Assembly (NCBI GenBank): GCA_028719045.1
Contig: JAQULD010000056.1
Coordinates: 1-10,091, forward strand
Source: Candidatus Omnitrophota bacterium
Lineage (GTDB): Bacteria > Omnitrophota > Koll11 > Gygaellales > Profunditerraquicolaceae
Direction of reading: 5' to 3'
DNA: 10,091 bases
This document shows positions 1-6,606 of this stretch, one piece after another. Below the pieces are notes generated by a model, which was given only the letters and a program-made list of their open reading frames with translations, ran no database searches and was not told where the DNA came from. The position numbers and the translations under genes were made by a program. The stretch's first letter is position 1; every line of letters starts with the position of its first letter.

Positions 1-52
1 CCCTGGCTAATTCGGCGTGCGCGTTACCGGTGAATACGGCTATTTTATCCAT
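1..52 (-). CDS. prs: Ribose-phosphate pyrophosphokinase (PRPP synthetase), N-terminal fragment cut by window edge
   Basis: Only the first 17 codons are present, reading MDKIAVFTGNAHAELAR, and the gene runs off the left edge. The pattern of a short beta strand followed by F-(S/T)-G-N-A-x-x-E-L-A is the conserved start of PRPP synthetases, which join ribose-5-phosphate and ATP to make PRPP for nucleotide and histidine synthesis. The ATG lies 9 bases after the glmU stop, and a Shine-Dalgarno-like GAGGGAAG overlaps that stop, so the two genes are probably translated from one message. A glmU-prs order is well known from Bacillus and many other bacteria, which supports the call. Catalytic motifs lie outside the window and cannot be checked. 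Confidence 0.85.
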   Translation of the reverse strand, partial: MDKIAVFTGNAHAELAR

Positions 53-61
53 CTTCTTCCC

Positions 62-1327
62 TCATTTAAAAGTTGATCTTTTAATCGGCCTTGCCGGCAC
101 GCCCACCACCGTGGTCCCGTCCGGAATATTCTTATTCCTGGTCACAACAGAACCTGCTCCGGTCCTGGCGTTTTTCCCGATTCTCACCGGAGCGACCAAA
201 ACGCTGTCCGAGCCGATAAACGCCCTGTCTTTAATAACGGTGATATTCTTATTTTTTCCGTCGTAATTCGCCGACACCGTGCCGGCTCCGACATTGACAG
301 AACTTCCTATGCGGCAGTCACCTAGAAAACCAAAATGTTTAGCTGTGGTTTTGTATCCTAATTTGGAACGGGAAATCTCCAGGAAATTTCCGGCGGTTAC
401 CTGGTCTTTAAGAACAGTGCCTTTCCTTAAGCGTATGAAAGGCCCGACCATACATTGTTTACCAATTTTAACATTATTTTCAATGACTGTAAAGGGGTAA
501 ATCGTGGTATCCGCGCCGATTTTAGCGTCAAAACTTATAAAAGCGGTGGCGGGGTCGATAATAGTAACCCCGCTCTTCATTAATTTCTCATTGATCCTTT
601 GCTGCATTATTTTGTTCGCCGAAGCAAGCTCCACCCGCGAATTGACGCCTAACGCTTCGTTTATATCGGAGATCTCCAGGCTTTCCACAAGAGAACCTTT
701 CTTGTAAAGTAACCCTATCGCGTCGGTAAGATAATACTCTTTTTTAATGTTGTTCGGCTTTATATATTTTAAAACCCCGGTCAGGCTGTCTTTATTAAAA
801 CAGACTATACCGGTATTGATCTCTTTTATTGCTTTCTGGAAATCATCGGCGTCTTTTTCTTCAACTATGCCGCAGATGCTTTGGTAGCGGTCGCGCAGGA
901 TCCTCCCGTAGCCGGCGGGTTTTTCCATCTTTGCCGTCATGAGCGTGGCATGGGCCCCGGTATCGAGGTGATGCTTGATAAGTTTTTTTATGGTCTCTTC
1001 CTTTAACAACGGATTATCCCCGTAAAGGACAAGCACCGTGCCTTTAAAACTTTTAAGATGCGCTAGCGCTATCTTGACCGCATCGGCGGTGCCTTTGATT
1101 TCTTTCTGCAGCGCTATCTTTATGCCGGGGCTGACAAATTTACTTACCTCCTGGTGCTTATACCCCAGCACAGAGACGACATCCTTGGCCTTTAAAGCCT
1201 TTACCATGTCCAGGACAAAACTCAGCATCGGCCGCCTGCAGACCGCGTGCAAGACCTTGGGAAGCGCTGATTTCATCCGCTCCCCCTTGCCTGCCGCCAG
1301 AATTATTACCGCTATTTTTTTATTCAT
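62..1327 (-). CDS. glmU: Bifunctional GlmU: GlcNAc-1-P uridyltransferase / GlcN-1-P acetyltransferase
   Basis: Cytoplasmic enzyme that acetylates glucosamine-1-phosphate and then couples it to UTP, giving UDP-GlcNAc for peptidoglycan and lipopolysaccharide. It has 421 residues, against about 456 in E. coli. The uridyltransferase domain (about 1-225) shows the signature LAAGKGERMKSALPKVLH (10-27), Q74 and GT 79-80, the metal-binding YGD (102-104), NTG 171-173 and N229. The rest is a left-handed beta-helix acetyltransferase domain with hexapeptide repeats; R301, H331 (catalytic base), N345, N354 and Y355 align with E. coli R333, H363, N377, N386 and Y387. Two substrate-contact positions differ: E. 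coli K351 is S319 and Y366 is F334. The ATG is fixed by an in-frame TAA two codons upstream. No Shine-Dalgarno is visible, because the start lies 10 bases after a tRNA gene. The function call is sure for the uridyltransferase half and likely for the acetyltransferase half. Confidence 0.93.
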   Translation of the reverse strand: MNKKIAVIILAAGKGERMKSALPKVLHAVCRRPMLSFVLDMVKALKAKDVVSVLGYKHQEVSKFVSPGIKIALQKEIKGTADAVKIALAHLKSFKGTVLVLYGDNPLLKEETIKKLIKHHLDTGAHATLMTAKMEKPAGYGRILRDRYQSICGIVEEKDADDFQKAIKEINTGIVCFNKDSLTGVLKYIKPNNIKKEYYLTDAIGLLYKKGSLVESLEISDINEALGVNSRVELASANKIMQQRINEKLMKSGVTIIDPATAFISFDAKIGADTTIYPFTVIENNVKIGKQCMVGPFIRLRKGTVLKDQVTAGNFLEISRSKLGYKTTAKHFGFLGDCRIGSSVNVGAGTVSANYDGKNKNITVIKDRAFIGSDSVLVAPVRIGKNARTGAGSVVTRNKNIPDGTTVVGVPARPIKRSTFK

Positions 1328-1337
1328 AGTTTAAATA

Positions 1338-1408
1338 CTGGGACGTGTGGGCTCGAACCACAATAGCGAGACCCAAATTCTCGTGTCCTACCATTGGACG
1401 ACGTCCCA
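1338..1408 (-). tRNA. tRNA-Gln (anticodon TTG)
   Basis: Folded by hand, the minus strand gives a full cloverleaf of 71 bases including the discriminator G. The acceptor stem TGGGACG/CGTCCCA is fully paired. The D arm is GTCC/GGAC with loop AATGGTA. The anticodon stem CGAGA/TCTCG carries the loop ATTTGGG, in which TTG follows T33. The variable loop is CTAT, and the T arm TGTGG/CCACA has the loop TTCGAGC. The first base T paired with A is typical of bacterial tRNA-Gln, and TTG reads CAA (and CAG by wobble). The 3' CCA is not encoded and must be added after RNase Z-type trimming. The gene lies 53 bases after the spoVG stop and 10 bases before the glmU ATG, all on one strand, so it is probably cut from a polycistronic transcript. 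I see no clear promoter of its own in the 53-base gap. Confidence 0.96.
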
Positions 1409-1461
1409 AAATTAATTAAGGACACTTCGACAAAGCATAAGAACAAGCCGAAATACCGTTG

Positions 1462-1875
1462 TTATAGATCGGAGTCTTCGGAATGATCGACCTTGCCTGT
1501 TTTCCTATCCCGTTCATATGCCTCTAAAACCTTTTTCTGCAGAATCTCTCTAAAGGCCTGTGTGATTGGGTGGGCTATATCTTTGTGTTCGGACTGCGCC
1601 GTGCTCGCCGCTTCCGGGCCCGTAGGCCTGGCAGCTACCGGTAACTGCGCGCCGCACTGATTACAGAACTTTGACCGTACTTCGTTCTTGAACGTGCATT
1701 TAGGGCACGGCTGCTTTACCTTGCGCGAAGGCATGGCAATAAACAATTCGTTTGTCCCCTGGATCACTTTTATATTCCTGACTACAAAGGCGTCGTCAAA
1801 AGTTACCGTGGCATACGCCTTTAATTTTTTATCTGGCGACTCTCTCAAAAACACTTTGACTTCGGTTATTTCCAT
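1462..1875 (-). CDS. spoVG: SpoVG-family RNA/DNA-binding regulator with an inserted zinc ribbon
   Basis: SpoVG proteins are small cytoplasmic nucleic-acid-binding regulators, usually about 85-100 residues. Here there are 137. Residues 1-52 match the family N-terminal half (MEITEVKVFL, then FVVRNIKVIQG and LFIAMPSRK). Residues 99-120 resume the family end (DIAHPITQAFREILQKKVLEAY). Between them, roughly 54-98, lies an extra stretch with Cys57, Cys60, Cys71 and Cys74 (CPKC-x10-CNQCG), a typical zinc-ribbon knuckle pair, followed by a low-complexity Ala/Pro/Thr/Ser linker. The C-terminal tail is acidic. The ATG is preceded by a near-perfect Shine-Dalgarno 4 bases away. The gene follows ispE by 28 bases and precedes tRNA-Gln. 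The ispE-spoVG-glmU-prs neighbourhood resembles that in Firmicutes, where spoVG lies upstream of glmU. The family call is firm; the role of the insertion is unknown. Confidence 0.9.
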   Translation of the reverse strand: MEITEVKVFLRESPDKKLKAYATVTFDDAFVVRNIKVIQGTNELFIAMPSRKVKQPCPKCTFKNEVRSKFCNQCGAQLPVAARPTGPEAASTAQSEHKDIAHPITQAFREILQKKVLEAYERDRKTGKVDHSEDSDL

Positions 1876-1879
1876 GGTT

Positions 1880-1887
1880 ACCTCCTC
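1880..1887 (-). promoter_or_regulatory. Strong ribosome binding site of spoVG
   Basis: The minus strand reads GAGGAGGT, complementary to the 16S rRNA 3' end, 4 bases before the spoVG ATG. It is much stronger than the sites in front of the flanking ispE and glmU genes, which suggests that spoVG is translated at a higher level than its neighbours. Confidence 0.85.
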
Positions 1888-1903
1888 GATGTCAAAAACG
1901 ACT

Positions 1904-2821
1904 TCAGATTGTGCGTGTTATATACAATTGCGAAGACCTGTACTTTTTCTTAAGCCTGATGCATAAACTAACGGCCTCCTTTCGCGAAGGAACAAAACCA
2001 AAAACCGCAGGGCCGCTGCCTGACATTAAAACCGATTTCAGCCCGTAATCATTCAAGATTTTCTTTATTCTCCGTACCTTGGGATAAAGTTTTTCAGTGA
2101 CAGGCTCAAGGCTGTTAAAAAGATAATCGCCCCTTGTAAAAGGGCTTTTTTTCCTTAATGCCGAGATTAATAGTTTAACATCAAATGCCGGTCTTGTCAA
2201 ATTTGAATATGTGTCCCATTTTTGGTATATAAGCGGCGTGGAAACGTGGATTTTAGCCACCGCCAGGACATGCCAAAAGCGTATTTTTTCCCGGCAAAGC
2301 GGCTTAACAGGGATTATTTTATCGCCTTTTTCCAACCCCAGCGCGAAAGGAACGCCGTAAATGAAAAAAGGCACATCAGCTCCCAGTTTTCGCGCCAAAT
2401 CCACAAGCGCCGCCCTTGACAATTTCAATCCCCAAAGCTTATTAAGCCCAAGCAGCGTGCTCGCGGCATTGCTTGAGCCCCCGCCAAGCCCGCTGCCTAA
2501 AGGTATACGCTTCCTGATTACGATCTTAACCCCTGTTTTAACCCGGAATTTGTCCTGCAGCAATTGGGCGGCGCGATACGCCAGGTTCCTTTGGTCGACG
2601 GGCAGGGCCGGATTATCGCAGGAAACGCTTATTTCACGGCTTTCTAAAGGCGTTAAAATAATCTCATCGCAGAGATCGATACGCTCAAAAAGAGTGCGTA
2701 TATTATGGTAATTATCGTTACGTTTATTCAGGACTTCCAGGTAGAGATTTACTTTTGCGTGGGACTTTATGGCTAACCCTTTGGCTTTCTTCGGGGCGCC
2801 AGGAAAGTGTGATCCAACCAT
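1904..2821 (-). CDS. ispE: 4-diphosphocytidyl-2-C-methyl-D-erythritol kinase
   Basis: Cytoplasmic GHMP-family kinase of the MEP isoprenoid pathway; it phosphorylates CDP-methylerythritol at the 2-hydroxyl using ATP. The 305 residues compare with about 283 in E. coli. The opening motif AKVNLYLEV (22-30) contains the conserved Lys23, and YH 38-39 matches the family's substrate-binding region. The glycine-rich ATP loop PLGSGLGGGSSNAAS is at 107-121. LGADVPFF (146-153) contains the catalytic Asp149, and SGSGP (267-271) is the third GHMP motif. The N-terminus is about 14 residues longer than usual, but no alternative ATG, GTG or TTG occurs before the AKVNL motif, so the ATG at 2821 is kept despite a weak Shine-Dalgarno. 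It starts 5 bases after the transketolase C-half stop, so translation is probably coupled. The functional link is that glyceraldehyde-3-phosphate is both a transketolase metabolite and the entry substrate of this pathway. Confidence 0.95.
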   Translation of the reverse strand: MVGSHFPGAPKKAKGLAIKSHAKVNLYLEVLNKRNDNYHNIRTLFERIDLCDEIILTPLESREISVSCDNPALPVDQRNLAYRAAQLLQDKFRVKTGVKIVIRKRIPLGSGLGGGSSNAASTLLGLNKLWGLKLSRAALVDLARKLGADVPFFIYGVPFALGLEKGDKIIPVKPLCREKIRFWHVLAVAKIHVSTPLIYQKWDTYSNLTRPAFDVKLLISALRKKSPFTRGDYLFNSLEPVTEKLYPKVRRIKKILNDYGLKSVLMSGSGPAVFGFVPSRKEAVSLCIRLKKKYRSSQLYITRTI

Positions 2822-2826
2822 TAGTT

Positions 2827-3762
2827 TTAAAGAGAAGGCTTAGCGATACCCAACGCCGCCTTTTCTATATCGGCGGCTGTCAGATTGTATTCTTTTAAAA
2901 GTTCAGACGGCTCTCCCGACTGTCCATACCTGTTGCGCACGCCGATCCTTATTATCCGGGCGGGGCAATTCTCGGCGGCCACTTCATTGATGGCCGAAGC
3001 CAGCCCCCCGATCACGGTATGTTCTTCGCAGACCACTATGCCCTTGGTGTTACGCGCGGCGTCCAATACCGCCTGAGTATCCAGGGGCCTGATGGTATGC
3101 ATATTTACCAGGCGCGCCTTTATATTCTTCTTCAACAGGCTTTCAACGGCAATAATGGCCTGTTCAACCATTATCCCGCAGGCAAAAATGGCTACGTCAT
3201 TGCCCTCGGCCAAAACCTGGGCTTTACCCAGTTGAAATCTGCCCTTATTTTCGATTGTCCCCACCTTTGGCCTGCCCAGGCGCACATAAAACGGCCCGTT
3301 GGTGGTGGCCGCCGCGATCACTGCTTCGCGCGCCTGAGGCCCGTCGCAAGGCACGATAATGCTCATGTTCGGGATGACCCGCATCAGCGCGATATCTTCC
3401 AGGGCCTGATGGCTGGCGCCATCCGGGCCGACAGAAACTCCCGCGTGGGTGGCAACGATCTTTATATTAAAATTATTGTAGGCAACGGTATTCCTGAGCT
3501 GATCCCAGGCCCTGCCGGTAGCGAAAATCGCAAAAGTGGAAGCAAAAACGATCTTGCCGCAGCTCGCCAGGCCCGCGGCGGAAGCCATCATATTCTGCTC
3601 CGCCACGCCGAAATTAAAAAATCTTTCCGGGAATTCCCTGGCAAAGAGATTAGTGCGCGTTGAACTCGAAAGATCCGCGTCCAGCACGACCACATCCTTA
3701 TTCACTTTTCCCAGCTCTACCAGGGTCTTTCCGTATTCGTCTCTTTGGTATAAAGATTCCAT
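2827..3762 (-). CDS. Transketolase, C-terminal subunit
   Basis: Second half of a split, thiamine-diphosphate-dependent transketolase that moves two-carbon units between pentose-phosphate sugars. The 311 residues hold the pyrimidine-binding domain (about 8-170) and the C-terminal domain (about 185-305). LDADLSSST (27-35) and FFNFGVAEQNM (48-58) are family motifs; Glu55 is expected to activate the thiamine aminopyrimidine ring. GPDGASHQALED (112-123) carries His118, which matches the active-site His of the GP(T)HQ motif in full-length enzymes. The gene starts 5 bases after the N-half stop and ends 5 bases before ispE. Split transketolases are common in archaea and many bacteria. A DXS identity is unlikely because DXS is normally one long chain and the N-half motifs are transketolase-like. 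Confidence 0.94.
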   Translation of the reverse strand: MESLYQRDEYGKTLVELGKVNKDVVVLDADLSSSTRTNLFAREFPERFFNFGVAEQNMMASAAGLASCGKIVFASTFAIFATGRAWDQLRNTVAYNNFNIKIVATHAGVSVGPDGASHQALEDIALMRVIPNMSIIVPCDGPQAREAVIAAATTNGPFYVRLGRPKVGTIENKGRFQLGKAQVLAEGNDVAIFACGIMVEQAIIAVESLLKKNIKARLVNMHTIRPLDTQAVLDAARNTKGIVVCEEHTVIGGLASAINEVAAENCPARIIRIGVRNRYGQSGEPSELLKEYNLTAADIEKAALGIAKPSL

Positions 3763-3767
3763 TTTAT

Positions 3768-4589
3768 CTATTCCAGCTCTTTGAGAGCGATTTCCAATTC
3801 TTCCTTGTTAGGCGCGCGGCCGTGAAAATCGGCCACATTTTCCATAAATGAAACGCCTTTGCCTTTAATGGTATGGGCTATGATAATGACCGGCTTGCCT
3901 TTAACGGATTTCGCGTCGTTATAGGCGGACAAAATCTGCTTCATATTATGGCCGTCTATCTCGATAGTATGCCAGCCGAAAGCCTGCCATTTCGCCAGTA
4001 ACGGCTCTAAATTCATTATGTCTTTTGTCTTGCCGTCTATCTGAAAGCCGTTGTAATCGAGGATAGCGCAGAGGTTATCGCATTTGTAGTGGCTTGCCGC
4101 CATCGCGGCTTCCCAGACATTGCCTTCCTGGATCTCGCCGTCTCCCATCAAGCAGTAAACCCGGTAATCTTTTTTGTCCAGCTTCAGCGCCAGGCTCATG
4201 CCAAGGGAAACCGACAGCCCCTGTCCAAGTGAACCCGAAGCCACGTTTATGCCCGGTGTGCGCCTGTCAGGATGACCCTGCAACATAGCGCCTAATTTCC
4301 GGAGCGTCCAGAGATTTTCCTCAGGAAAATACCCCGCTTCCGCCAGCACCGCGTACAAAAGAGGGCAACAATGGCCTTTAGACAAATGGAACCTGTCCTG
4401 TTCCATGGAACGCGGCTCTTTGGGATTATGGCGCATAACGCCGAAATACAAAGCCGTAATCAAGTCCGTAGAGGACAAACTTCCTCCCGGATGGCCGGAA
4501 CCGGACTTCGCCAGCATCCTGACTATAAGTTTACGAACCTGCTTAGCTTTATCTTCTAATCCTTTGATTTGTTTATCGGAGTACTGCAT
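3768..4589 (-). CDS. Transketolase, N-terminal (thiamine pyrophosphate-binding) subunit
   Basis: First half of the split transketolase, 273 residues, carrying the diphosphate-binding domain. Visible motifs are SGHPGGSLS (31-39, His33), LSKGH (69-73, His73), QGHPD (104-108), GSLGQGLS (119-126), the Mg/ThDP motif beginning GDGEIQEG (149-156) and ending at Asn180, and IKGKG with FHGRAP (241-260, His256). All expected sugar- and cofactor-contacting His residues are present. The ATG at 4589 lies inside the end of the upstream TPR gene, a 34-base overlap. Between it and Met25, which is too close to SGHPGG to be a likely start, there is no other ATG, GTG or TTG, so the overlap seems real. The Shine-Dalgarno is weak, consistent with translational coupling. 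Confidence 0.95.
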   Translation of the reverse strand: MQYSDKQIKGLEDKAKQVRKLIVRMLAKSGSGHPGGSLSSTDLITALYFGVMRHNPKEPRSMEQDRFHLSKGHCCPLLYAVLAEAGYFPEENLWTLRKLGAMLQGHPDRRTPGINVASGSLGQGLSVSLGMSLALKLDKKDYRVYCLMGDGEIQEGNVWEAAMAASHYKCDNLCAILDYNGFQIDGKTKDIMNLEPLLAKWQAFGWHTIEIDGHNMKQILSAYNDAKSVKGKPVIIIAHTIKGKGVSFMENVADFHGRAPNKEELEIALKELE

Positions 4590-5548
4590 TTCTCAATCTT
4601 TTCCCTGACCTTTTGCTGGCCGGGATCGAGTTTAAGCGATTTCTGCCAGTTTGATTTCGCGTTTTCAACGTCTTTTAGCCTGAAATAAACATCTCCCAGA
4701 TGGTCTAAGATCACAGGGTCATCCAGTAACGCGGCCGCTCTTTTCAATTCTTTCAAAGCCTCTTCGAATTTACCCTGTTTATAATACAGCCAGCCGAGGC
4801 TGTCGATATATGCGCCGTTCTCAGGCTCAAGCTCAAGGGCTTTCTTTATCATGACCTGCGCCTTATCCAGATTCTTATTCTCTTCCACGTCGATGTAGCC
4901 TAAATAATTGAGCGCGTCCGGATAATCCGGTTTTAGCTGCAGGGTTTTCTTAAGCTCTTCTATCGCCGCCGGCCTGTTGTTAGTCTCATCGTAAATATTG
5001 GCCAGGTAAAAATGCGCTTCGCTGTCATTGGGAGAAAGGTCCAGTATCAGGCGAAAGGTATTTTCCGCGTCTTTAAGCTTCTTCTGCCGCAGATAAACGA
5101 TACCGAGGCTTTTATAAATATCCACGTTTCCCGGCTCAAGCTTAGCTGCGTTTTTGAGCGCGATCTCATATTCCTCAGTAGCCAAATCCGCTTTATTCTG
5201 AGAGAAATACAGGAGGGCTAATATGGCGTGCGGCTCCACCGCCTCCCGGTCGAATTTGATCGAGAGGTTAAGTTCGCCTACCGCCTTGGGGATCTCATTG
5301 TTTTTCAGGTAATCCAGCGCCAGGCCCAGATGGATTGCCGCGTTCTTGTAATCTATATTAAGGGCCTTCTTATACTCCCGGATCGAAGCTTCGGATTCCC
5401 CCATCTGCTCCAATACCCCTGCCATTATATAGTGGCTCAGGGAAAACGCCAGCCTCCGGTCCCAGGCAAACGCCTTCGCGGTGAGAAATACGCACGCGCA
5501 AAGGCACAAAGCAAGCCCCTTCTTCCATCTATCGAACTTGGAAACCAT
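4556..5548 (-). CDS. Exported tetratricopeptide-repeat protein
   Basis: 330 residues. The N-terminus has a basic region (K4, R7, K9, K10), a hydrophobic core rich in Leu, Ala and Cys (11-22) and a likely signal peptidase I site AFA|W at 28/29, so the protein is probably periplasmic. Cys19 after LCA is a poor lipobox, so a lipoprotein is less likely. From about 37 to 313 there are roughly eight TPR helix-turn-helix units, each about 34 residues, marked by repeated patterns such as LGLALDYLKNNE, LGIVYLRQKKLKDAENTF, LGWLYYKQGKFEEALKELK and LGDVYFRLKDVENAKSNW, most ending in D/P near x-L-x-P. TPR arrays bind other proteins; no catalytic domain is present and no partner can be named from the sequence. 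It follows the 33-residue peptide gene by 29 bases, with AAGGG about 11 bases before the ATG, and overlaps the transketolase N-half. Confidence 0.88.
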   Translation of the reverse strand: MVSKFDRWKKGLALCLCACVFLTAKAFAWDRRLAFSLSHYIMAGVLEQMGESEASIREYKKALNIDYKNAAIHLGLALDYLKNNEIPKAVGELNLSIKFDREAVEPHAILALLYFSQNKADLATEEYEIALKNAAKLEPGNVDIYKSLGIVYLRQKKLKDAENTFRLILDLSPNDSEAHFYLANIYDETNNRPAAIEELKKTLQLKPDYPDALNYLGYIDVEENKNLDKAQVMIKKALELEPENGAYIDSLGWLYYKQGKFEEALKELKRAAALLDDPVILDHLGDVYFRLKDVENAKSNWQKSLKLDPGQQKVREKIEKCSTPINKSKD

Positions 5549-5577
5549 TAGAAAATGTTCCCTTTTGAACTAACTGC

Positions 5578-5679
5578 TTATCCCCAATTTCTCTTCTTCA
5601 GGTGGCGCAGACGGCGACGCATCTTTTTTCTTTTATGCGTCTTGATCTTTCTTCTTTTTCTTTTCTTACCGCAAGGCAT
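5578..5679 (-). CDS. 33-residue basic peptide of the COX24/AURKAIP1 (bS22-like ribosomal protein) type
   Basis: A short gene, easily missed, encodes 33 residues beginning MPCGKKRKRRKIKTHKRKK and ending HLKKRNWG. About two thirds of residues are Lys, Arg or His. The pattern M-P-x-G-K-K-R-K-R-x-K-x-x-T-H-K-R-K-K followed by an R-x-x-R-H-like end is that of the COX24/AURKAIP1 domain small proteins known from Bacteroidetes. A related tiny actinobacterial protein, bS22, sits in the small ribosomal subunit. Binding to rRNA is inferred from this resemblance and the charge. CGGAGG with 4-base spacing precedes the ATG, one of the best Shine-Dalgarno sites in the window, as expected for a highly expressed ribosomal protein. 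It lies 42 bases after hisG and 29 before the TPR gene, in the same direction. Confidence 0.85.
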   Translation of the reverse strand: MPCGKKRKRRKIKTHKRKKMRRRLRHLKKRNWG

Positions 5680-5683
5680 TATT

Positions 5684-5689
5684 CCTCCG
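5684..5689 (-). promoter_or_regulatory. Ribosome binding site of the 33-residue basic peptide
   Basis: The minus strand reads CGGAGG and ends 4 bases before the ATG at 5679. Together with the family-like peptide sequence it shows that this very short reading frame is a translated gene. Confidence 0.8.
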
Positions 5690-5721
5690 TTGGTCGTAAA
5701 AATTTCAAAAATACTGCCGGA

Positions 5722-6606
5722 TCAATATATAACTTTATTCAGCGGATACTCGATGATCCCTTCCGCCCCCGCTTTTTTTAACTGTGGGATCAGCGTGCGC
5801 ACTACTTTTTCATCTATAACGGTCTCAACGGCAAACCACCCGCCGCTTGAAAGCCCGGATATCGTGGGGTTCTTTAATGCCGGGAGCAAACCCAGCACTT
5901 TCTTAAGATCGCCTTTTCTCACGTTCATCTTGACCCCCACTTTTTCTTCCGCAGCTATGGCCCCTTTAAGAAGCACGGCGATCTGCTCCATTTTGTTTTT
6001 CTTCCAGCTGTCTTTATAAGAATTTTTATTCGCGATAAACTGCGTGGTTGATTCGCATATAGTGGCGATCTCAACGAGTTTGTTGGCCTTAAGGCTGCGG
6101 CCGGTCTCCGTAAGCTCCACGATCGCATCCACCAGGCCGGCGCTTACCTTGACTTCTGTCGCGCCCCAGCTGAATTCGACCTCAACATTGACTTTATTCT
6201 TCTTAAAATATTCCCTGGTAACGCTTACCAGCTCTGTCGCGACACGCTTATTATTTAATTCCTTTATGGACTTAATTCCGGAAGCCTGGGGCACCGCGAC
6301 CACCCACCTGATCTTGCTTAAACTTTGCTTGGCATACATAAGGTCGGTGACCCGCACTATATTGGAGTTATTCTCCAGTATCCAGTCATTCCCGGTTATC
6401 CCGCAATCCAGAGCCCCGTCCTCGACATAACGCGACATCTCCTGGGCCCTGAGCAATATAGGCTCGATCTCCGCATCGTCTACCGAGGGGAAATATGAAC
6501 GTTCCGAAGAAAGCGAAATATTAAAACCCGCTTTTTTGAACATCCTGAAACTTGCTTCCTGGAGGCTGCCTTTAGGCAGGCCTAATTTTAAAACGTTGTT
6601 TTTCAT
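5722..6606 (-). CDS. hisG: ATP phosphoribosyltransferase, long form
   Basis: Cytoplasmic enzyme of the first step of histidine synthesis: ATP plus PRPP gives phosphoribosyl-ATP. The 294 residues are the length of the long form, which carries its own regulatory domain and needs no HisZ. The start MKNNVLKLGLPKGSLQ, GITGNDW (69-75), and the PRPP-binding signature DAIVELTETGRSLKANKL (160-177) identify the catalytic domains. The C-terminal part (about 215-290) includes LPALKNPTISGLS (241-253), the hallmark of the histidine-binding ACT-like regulatory domain, so feedback inhibition by histidine is expected. It is the first gene after a good promoter and heads the minus-strand run that ends in prs, the PRPP source. 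Its own Shine-Dalgarno is weak. No other his gene is in the window, and no run of His codons suggesting an attenuator peptide is seen in its roughly 80-base leader. Confidence 0.96.
   Translation of the reverse strand: MKNNVLKLGLPKGSLQEASFRMFKKAGFNISLSSERSYFPSVDDAEIEPILLRAQEMSRYVEDGALDCGITGNDWILENNSNIVRVTDLMYAKQSLSKIRWVVAVPQASGIKSIKELNNKRVATELVSVTREYFKKNKVNVEVEFSWGATEVKVSAGLVDAIVELTETGRSLKANKLVEIATICESTTQFIANKNSYKDSWKKNKMEQIAVLLKGAIAAEEKVGVKMNVRKGDLKKVLGLLPALKNPTISGLSSGGWFAVETVIDEKVVRTLIPQLKKAGAEGIIEYPLNKVIY

Noticed and set aside
1890..1895. TTGACA hexamer on the minus strand before spoVG
   Set aside because: No acceptable -10 box lies 16-18 bases downstream, where the spoVG Shine-Dalgarno and start codon are found.
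3019..3663. Plus-strand open frame of 214 residues
   Set aside because: It lies entirely antisense to the transketolase C-half, which has unmistakable family motifs; the translated sequence shows no recognisable domain.
2827..4589. Split transketolase read as a frameshifted full-length gene
   Set aside because: Each half has its own start codon, the C-half begins at the usual domain boundary after a separate stop, and split transketolases are a normal form.
5549..5577. Possible small hairpin (GTTC/GAAC) before the TPR gene
   Set aside because: The stem has only 4 base pairs and no T run follows, so it is neither a terminator nor a convincing regulatory element.
5555..6019. Plus-strand open frame of 154 residues with a hydrophobic start
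   Set aside because: It is antisense to the 33-residue basic peptide and to hisG; its Phe/Leu-rich start is simply the complement of Lys/Arg codons. There is no Shine-Dalgarno.
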